A stretch of 36,293 nucleotides of DNA, taken from NCBI GenBank assembly GCA_905206455.1, contig CAJLHL010000009.1, positions 1 through 36,293 of the forward strand. The letters are read 5' to 3'. Both the position numbers and the translations under genes were made by a program. Shown piece after piece: positions 32,347 through 36,293 of the stretch. The notes below the pieces were generated by a model that was not told the DNA's origin, did no database searches, and saw only the letters and a list, made by a program, of their open reading frames with translations. This DNA is from an uncultured Eubacteriales bacterium. GTDB taxonomy: Bacteria; Bacillota; Clostridia; Peptostreptococcales; Anaerovoracaceae. How positions within the stretch are numbered: the stretch's first letter is position 1; each line of letters begins with the position of its first letter.

Positions 32347-32473
32347 GCGGAGTTCCGCAGGAAAAACGGAGATTTCCCCGCCGGCTTCACTTTCCCGCTC
32401 TGCGGAAATTCCAATCACTCACGCAGAGACTTTTCATCCGAAAAGCAGACTTGACGCGGCGGAACTCCGCAGG
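32347..32473. repeat. Pair of GCGGA-N2-TCCGC-AGG dyads upstream of clpB
   Basis: GCGGA-GT-TCCGC-AGG (32347-32361) and GCGGA-AC-TCCGC-AGG (32459-32473) differ only in the two central bases, and each is a perfect 5-bp dyad. They are 112 bp apart in the 213-nt gap between the site-2 protease gene and clpB. They could be a repressor site pair or arms of a long-range RNA stem, since each is also the inverted complement of the other. Confidence 0.45.
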
Positions 32474-32505
32474 TCTCTTCTCCGGAACAGGTCCTTTATG
32501 TATCA

Positions 32506-33147
32506 TCAGAAAAATATACTCATGATCAGTGAATAAGTCCATGATACAGCCGGCGAAATCACATAAGAAGTCAGATGGAACAGAATGATAATCATGAGAA
32601 ACATCGGTCCCAGCTGATAGAACCGTCCATACCACGGTTTTCTGTCCAGCCTGAAAATCTGTGTGATGATGCCGAAGCCGTCCAGCGGCGGCAGAGGAAT
32701 CAGGTTAAAAAACATCAGAACGAGATTGATGGAGACCGCACTCTGAAGAACACTCCAGAGAATGCCTCCCGCTGAAGTCCCGAAGAGAAACGGCGCTCCG
32801 GCTTCGTACGCAAGCCGCATAATGCCCGCCGTCAAAACGGCGATCAGCAGATTCATCGTCACGCCCGCCAGCGACACGATCAGTTCATCTCTCCTGCGAT
32901 GCTTATAGTATCGCGGATCGATCTGAACCGGCCTTCCCCAGCCGAATCCGATGAGCAGCAGCAGCAGAAATCCGACCGGATCGATGTGAGACACCGGATT
33001 CAGCGAAACTCTTCCCTGCAGTCTCGGCGTCGGATCTCCCAGCACACTGGACGCCTTGGCGTGAGCGAACTCGTGAAATGATAAACCTATGATAATCCCC
33101 GGAAGAATGATTAATCTTCCCAATATATAACTGATTATTGAACTCAT
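32506..33147 (-). CDS. Site-2 protease family (M50) membrane metalloprotease
   Basis: A 213-residue intramembrane protease of the short YwhC-like type, with about five helices and no PDZ domain. The zinc motif HEFAH (H25, E26, H29) lies in the first helix region, and the third ligand is in NLIPLPPLDG (148-157, D156). Substrates are unknown. ATG 33147 has GAAGGGGA about 12 nt upstream, a little far. It lies between a DUF815 ATPase gene (173 nt upstream) and clpB (213 nt downstream), all on the minus strand. Confidence 0.95.
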   Translation of the reverse strand: MSSIISYILGRLIILPGIIIGLSFHEFAHAKASSVLGDPTPRLQGRVSLNPVSHIDPVGFLLLLLIGFGWGRPVQIDPRYYKHRRRDELIVSLAGVTMNLLIAVLTAGIMRLAYEAGAPFLFGTSAGGILWSVLQSAVSINLVLMFFNLIPLPPLDGFGIITQIFRLDRKPWYGRFYQLGPMFLMIIILFHLTSYVISPAVSWTYSLIMSIFF

Positions 33148-33320
33148 CGATTATAATATCCCCTTCTTTTTTTGACTTAAACGCCTATAAAACATAATTT
33201 TTTACCGGATTTTCCTGTTTCTCCCGCTCCGCGGCCAAAGAGGGCCGATCCTCAGTCCGTCCCGCCGCTTCGCAGGTGATTTCGGCGACAATCTCCATTC
33301 TGCCGTTATTCTTTTCGAAA

Positions 33321-34580
33321 TTACTCTTCTCTCTCCGAATAAATGCCGGAAATATGCGTGACAAACTGCTTTGCGGAACGTCCGGAACGACTGGTCTGGC
33401 GCATATCCCATTTGTTAGCCTCCTCGATGAGCTGCTGACTGTCGGGATCCAGCCCCTCTCTCTCTGCCAGCGACCGGACGATCTCCGTATACAGCTCCTT
33501 ATCCGGCGCGTAAAACGTAATCGTCAGTCCGAAGCGGTCTGCCAGAGACTGACGCTCCTGAATACCGTCCTGAGCGAAAATTTCTCCGTCCTGAGAATTT
33601 CTGTCAGTCCACGTCTCCTTGACGAGATTTCTCCGGTTAGAAGTCACATAGACGAGGACATTCTTCGGCTGCACTTCCACACCGCCTTCCAGCACGGATT
33701 TGAAATGTTTGTATTCGATTTCGGTAGATTCAAAAGACAGATCGTCGATAAAAATGATAAAACAGCAGCCTCTGCCCGACACCATCTCCATGATCTTCGT
33801 AATATCGAAAATCCTGGCTTTCGGCACATTGATCATCCGCAGACCGCTGCAGCTGAAATAATTCAGAAGAGCCTTGACGCTGGAGGATTTTCCCGTTCCC
33901 TTGTCTCCGTACAAAAGGACATTATTGGCCCTTTTGCCTTCCACAAAGATTCCGGTATTCCGTATGAGCTGCTGCTGCTGGATATCGTAGCCGATGAGCT
34001 CGTCGAAGGTAATCGGATCGTGCTCCTTTATTCCCTGCAGGCTCCCGTTCCAGAGGAACGCCCGGTATTTGCCCAAAATGCCGCAGAGATGTATGCGGTA
34101 ATAATTTTCCAGCTTTTTTACGGATTCCGACAGAGAATCCGCAGATTTCAGAGCTTCCCGGAGATGGCAGGCTCTGCCGTCTTCTTCGATCGGCGGCGTC
34201 AGCAGACAGACGCAGGGCCTTTCCGGATCATAAAACTCTCTTACAATATTCCAGTCGAGATTCAGGAGACTGCGGATCACCGTCAGATCTCCCTGCACCA
34301 GCATCTCAGTGATTTCGTCCGTCTCTCCCTTTTCCGCGCTGAGGCTGAAATGATTCTCGCTTTCCGCCGCCAGACGGTAGATATAATTTTCCCAGTAGGT
34401 ACCTTCCGTATCCGCTGTCGTTACCGCTCCCAAAATCCGCCTCTGCACCTCATAATAAACAGAGACATCCCCGCTCTCCGGGATTTTTCCTGCCCTGGCT
34501 TTCTCCGCCAGCTCCACTGCGGAACGTACGATTTTATCTGTACGGATATTCTCATAATACAGCAGTCTGTCCAAATTCAT
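33321..34580 (-). CDS. DUF815 family AAA ATPase
   Basis: A 419-residue ATPase. The N-terminal 190 residues are a family-specific helical part. The ATPase core has Walker A GDKGTGKS (225-232), Walker B IIFIDD (275-280), VYVTSNRRNLV (sensor 1 region) and DRFGLTITFYAPD near 350-370. The preceding TFDELIGYDIQQQQLIRNT stretch is the DUF815 hallmark. No cellular role is agreed for the family. AGGTAGGA precedes ATG 34580. It is divergent from the LysM gene across 102 nt. Confidence 0.93.
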   Translation of the reverse strand: MNLDRLLYYENIRTDKIVRSAVELAEKARAGKIPESGDVSVYYEVQRRILGAVTTADTEGTYWENYIYRLAAESENHFSLSAEKGETDEITEMLVQGDLTVIRSLLNLDWNIVREFYDPERPCVCLLTPPIEEDGRACHLREALKSADSLSESVKKLENYYRIHLCGILGKYRAFLWNGSLQGIKEHDPITFDELIGYDIQQQQLIRNTGIFVEGKRANNVLLYGDKGTGKSSSVKALLNYFSCSGLRMINVPKARIFDITKIMEMVSGRGCCFIIFIDDLSFESTEIEYKHFKSVLEGGVEVQPKNVLVYVTSNRRNLVKETWTDRNSQDGEIFAQDGIQERQSLADRFGLTITFYAPDKELYTEIVRSLAEREGLDPDSQQLIEEANKWDMRQTSRSGRSAKQFVTHISGIYSEREE

Positions 34581-34682
34581 TTTTCCTACCTCACAGATAT
34601 CTTCTTTTCAAAATTTCCATTTATTTTATCACAACGAACATGCATTTGAAATAGTATAAATCCAAAGGAGTGATGTTAGAAA

Positions 34683-36149
34683 ATGAAAAACAGAGAACCT
34701 CATTTAAAAAAGCCAGTATGTGCCGCTGTGCACAAAGTCGCCGCAGGCGACACGCTCTACAAAATCGCGCGCAGATATGGCGTGGATTACGGACGTCTCA
34801 TGGCGCTCAACGGAATCACAAATCCATATAACGTAAAAATCGGAACAGAAATCTGCATACCGCCTGCAGCAGGAACAGGCGCCGGAAGCAACTGCGCCAG
34901 TTATTATGTCATCAGAGAAGGGGATACACTCTACGGCATCGCCAGAAACTTCGGCATCGGCCTGGAGAGCCTCATGTCCGCCAACAGCGACATAGACCCG
35001 TACAACATGCATGTCGGAATGAGAATCTGCATTCCGCCGCAAAGGCCGGACCTTCAGAACCCGAACGGGCAGAGACCAAACCGGCCAAACGCTCCGGGCG
35101 GTCCGCAGTCCGGTTCCTCCAGACCACCTCAGTCCGGCACACCCGGAGGACAGCGTCCCGTTCCTTCCCATCCATCCCGTCCCGGCACAAACGGAGGACA
35201 GCAGCCGGGCTCTTCCAGACCGTCGCGTCCTGGAACTTCCGGAAACCAGCAGTCCGGCGGAATGCAGATAATGCCGCGGACAGAAGTATCCGCCGGTACC
35301 GCTTCCTCAGACACGCAGTCTTCCGCGGCATCGGCTTCCGGATCAGCTCAGACGCAAAACGTCTCCGCAGCTCCGGCGGCAGCGGCACAGACCGGTACGG
35401 CACAGTCATCGGGCGCCGCGGCACAGGCTTCTACCGGTTCAGCGGTTATGGACGCTCTCAATACGGCGAACAGAAAAGACCGGGACACCAAACTTTTCGG
35501 CGCCGCTTTCCTCTCTGACAGCGAACGGACGTCGCCGGTATCCGCGGCGGCAGCCACCGGAACTTCCTCCGCACAGCAGAAAAAAACCGGAAAAACAGAC
35601 GCGGAAGCAGCCTCTGCCAGCGCATCGAAAAAAGCCGCTCCCGGTACCGTAGCGGTCTTCGCAGAGATGACAGCGGAAAACACGACTGCCGCAGCAGACA
35701 CTTCCGCCCCTGATCTGCAGGAGGTACCTTCGGAAACCACAAATCTCGACAGTATGACCGTTTCAGAACCGAAAGCCGCGGATTCTATGGTGCGCCCTTT
35801 CGTCTCCGACACCATGCCTGACGGTATTCTCTACCGCGTAGAGCAGGGAGAAACCCTGACCGATATCCTCAAAAAATTCGGAATCTGCTTCAGCGCACTG
35901 GATTACAGCAATGCTTCCGTCGATCTTTCCGACGATCTCACCGGTCTCACACTCAATATTCCATACGGAGACCGCTTCTGCATCGCGCCGAACAACCAGC
36001 GCTATGTCATCCGCAGAAACGATGATCTCGATAAGCTGTCCATCCGCTTCAATATTTCCACCGATGATCTCCTGCGCATCAACCCGATGAAAAAACCGGA
36101 AGACTTTTCCGATATCGGCAGCCGGATCAATGTCTCCAATGATATTTAA
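34683..36149 (+). CDS. Multi-LysM protein with Pro/Gly/Ser repeat linker
   Basis: A 488-residue protein without a signal peptide (start MKNREPHLKKPVCAAVHKV). LysM1 is at 16-60 (AGDTLYKIARRYGVDYGRLM) and LysM2 at 73-117 (EGDTLYGIARNFGIGLESLM). The linker 118-380 is low complexity: three 16-residue repeats (140-187), then Ala/Ser/Thr/Gln-rich. LysM3 is at 384-427 (VEQGETLTDILKKFGI) and a more divergent LysM4 at 441-484. LysM domains bind peptidoglycan GlcNAc. Absence of a signal suggests a spore-coat or cortex protein of the SafA kind, or a cytosolic role; this is inference. AAAGGAG lies about 12 nt before ATG 34683. Confidence 0.88.
   Translation: MKNREPHLKKPVCAAVHKVAAGDTLYKIARRYGVDYGRLMALNGITNPYNVKIGTEICIPPAAGTGAGSNCASYYVIREGDTLYGIARNFGIGLESLMSANSDIDPYNMHVGMRICIPPQRPDLQNPNGQRPNRPNAPGGPQSGSSRPPQSGTPGGQRPVPSHPSRPGTNGGQQPGSSRPSRPGTSGNQQSGGMQIMPRTEVSAGTASSDTQSSAASASGSAQTQNVSAAPAAAAQTGTAQSSGAAAQASTGSAVMDALNTANRKDRDTKLFGAAFLSDSERTSPVSAAAATGTSSAQQKKTGKTDAEAASASASKKAAPGTVAVFAEMTAENTTAAADTSAPDLQEVPSETTNLDSMTVSEPKAADSMVRPFVSDTMPDGILYRVEQGETLTDILKKFGICFSALDYSNASVDLSDDLTGLTLNIPYGDRFCIAPNNQRYVIRRNDDLDKLSIRFNISTDDLLRINPMKKPEDFSDIGSRINVSNDI
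35100..35243 (+). repeat. Three 48-bp in-frame tandem repeats
   Basis: Units at 35100-35147, 35148-35195 and 35196-35243 encode GPQSGSSRPPQSGTPG, GQRPVPSHPSRPGTNG and GQQPGSSRPSRPGTSG. The consensus is G-Q-x-P-x-S-S-R-P-S-R-P-G-T-x-G. A partial fourth unit (NQQSGG) follows. Codon divergence shows the array is old, not a recent slippage product. Confidence 0.8.
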
Positions 36150-36293
36150 CCCGATCTTCATTGAAAAAATATACAGACATTTTCCCTTTGCAGACAGCCG
36201 TTGTTGAGAAAGGAGAAAATACGGCGCTTCTCCTGATTTACAGAAAAATATGACAAAAGGGGACCGGACGCCGGCAGAGGTTCACTCTGCCGG
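36150..36293. terminator. Trailer of the LysM gene with hairpins at window edge
   Basis: AGGAGAA/TTCTCCT (about 36215-36237) forms a 7-bp stem without a U-run. CCGGCAGAG-GTTCA-CTCTGCCGG (36271-36293) is a perfect 9-bp stem that ends exactly at the window edge, so a following U-tract cannot be seen. The second is the better terminator candidate. Confidence 0.5.

Noticed and set aside
32293..32418. N-terminal extension of ClpB
   Set aside because: The frame is open but GAGGAG sits 9 nt before ATG 32292, and the family starts at MDFEKF. The extension would replace the ribosome site with coding sequence.
32293..32505. CIRCE or CtsR operator upstream of clpB
   Set aside because: Neither the TTAGCACTC dyad nor a GGTCAAA direct repeat could be found on either strand.
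33276..34649. 457-codon open frame on the plus strand
   Set aside because: It is antisense to the DUF815 ATPase gene, which has Walker motifs, a ribosome site and family-specific segments. The plus-strand product matches nothing.
34581..34682. Sporulation sigma-E, sigma-K or sigma-G promoter before the LysM gene
   Set aside because: CATGCATTTGAA and GTATAAAT resemble fragments of such promoters, but no correctly spaced pair of elements could be matched, so I did not annotate one.
1..36293. CRISPR arrays, insertion sequences, prophage, tRNA or rRNA genes
   Set aside because: No regular spaced repeats, transposase or phage proteins, terminal inverted repeats of IS type, or tRNA-like cloverleaf sequences were noticed in the gaps.

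Overview
The window is a gene-dense segment of a bacterial chromosome. It most likely comes from an anaerobic member of the Clostridia (Bacillota) with a G+C content near 50 percent by eye. The grounds are: strong AGGAGG-type ribosome binding sites; sigma-A promoters with 17-nt spacers; a PhoP/PhoR and pstSCAB-phoU locus of Gram-positive type; lipoproteins with LAGCG lipoboxes; an EFR1-type flavodoxin/ferredoxin; an Aquifex-type aconitase; DUF815 and DUF4180 proteins. The family or genus cannot be fixed from the sequence. I saw no tRNA, rRNA, CRISPR array, insertion sequence or prophage. Almost all genes look like vertically inherited housekeeping or regulatory genes.

Layout, left to right. 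(1) 1-3275: a YdiN-like MFS transporter (cut by the left edge) and a YdiB-like quinate/shikimate dehydrogenase, divergent from a LysR regulator, with a LysR-box array between them. (2) 3385-4441: a bidirectional terminator and a CorA metal transporter with a long upstream leader. (3) 4801-10923: a minus-strand run acn-icd-gntR-nth-lysA. A near-consensus promoter lies upstream, and a FadR-type palindrome sits on its predicted start site, so the GntR protein probably represses its own operon. The operon links 2-oxoglutarate synthesis with lysine synthesis and base-excision repair. (4) 10945-13229: a DbpA/CsdA-type DEAD-box helicase with a structured leader. (5) 13438-20217: the phosphate regulon pstS-pstC-pstA-pstB-phoU-phoP-phoR behind a Pho-box-like promoter; its PstS is circularly permuted. 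(6) 20311-27210: two lipoproteins, a GNAT acetyltransferase, an ABC-F protein with one intact and one degenerate ATP site, SanA/YdcF, SfsA and a membrane acyltransferase. (7) 27326-29629: a TetR-DUF4180 pair divergent from the EFR1 redox protein. (8) 29686-34580: ClpB, a site-2 protease and a DUF815 AAA ATPase, all on the minus strand. (9) 34683-36149: a LysM protein without signal peptide, carrying a 16-residue tandem repeat. The window ends in a hairpin.

The observations most worth following are the circularly permuted PstS, the ABC-F protein whose second NBD has lost both the Walker A lysine and the catalytic glutamate while the matching signature in NBD1 is also degenerate, the GntR operator on the acn promoter, and the LysR-box array placed at about -65 of the predicted shikimate dehydrogenase promoter. 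None of these is a wholly new system. I found no defence island, biosynthetic cluster or mobile element.
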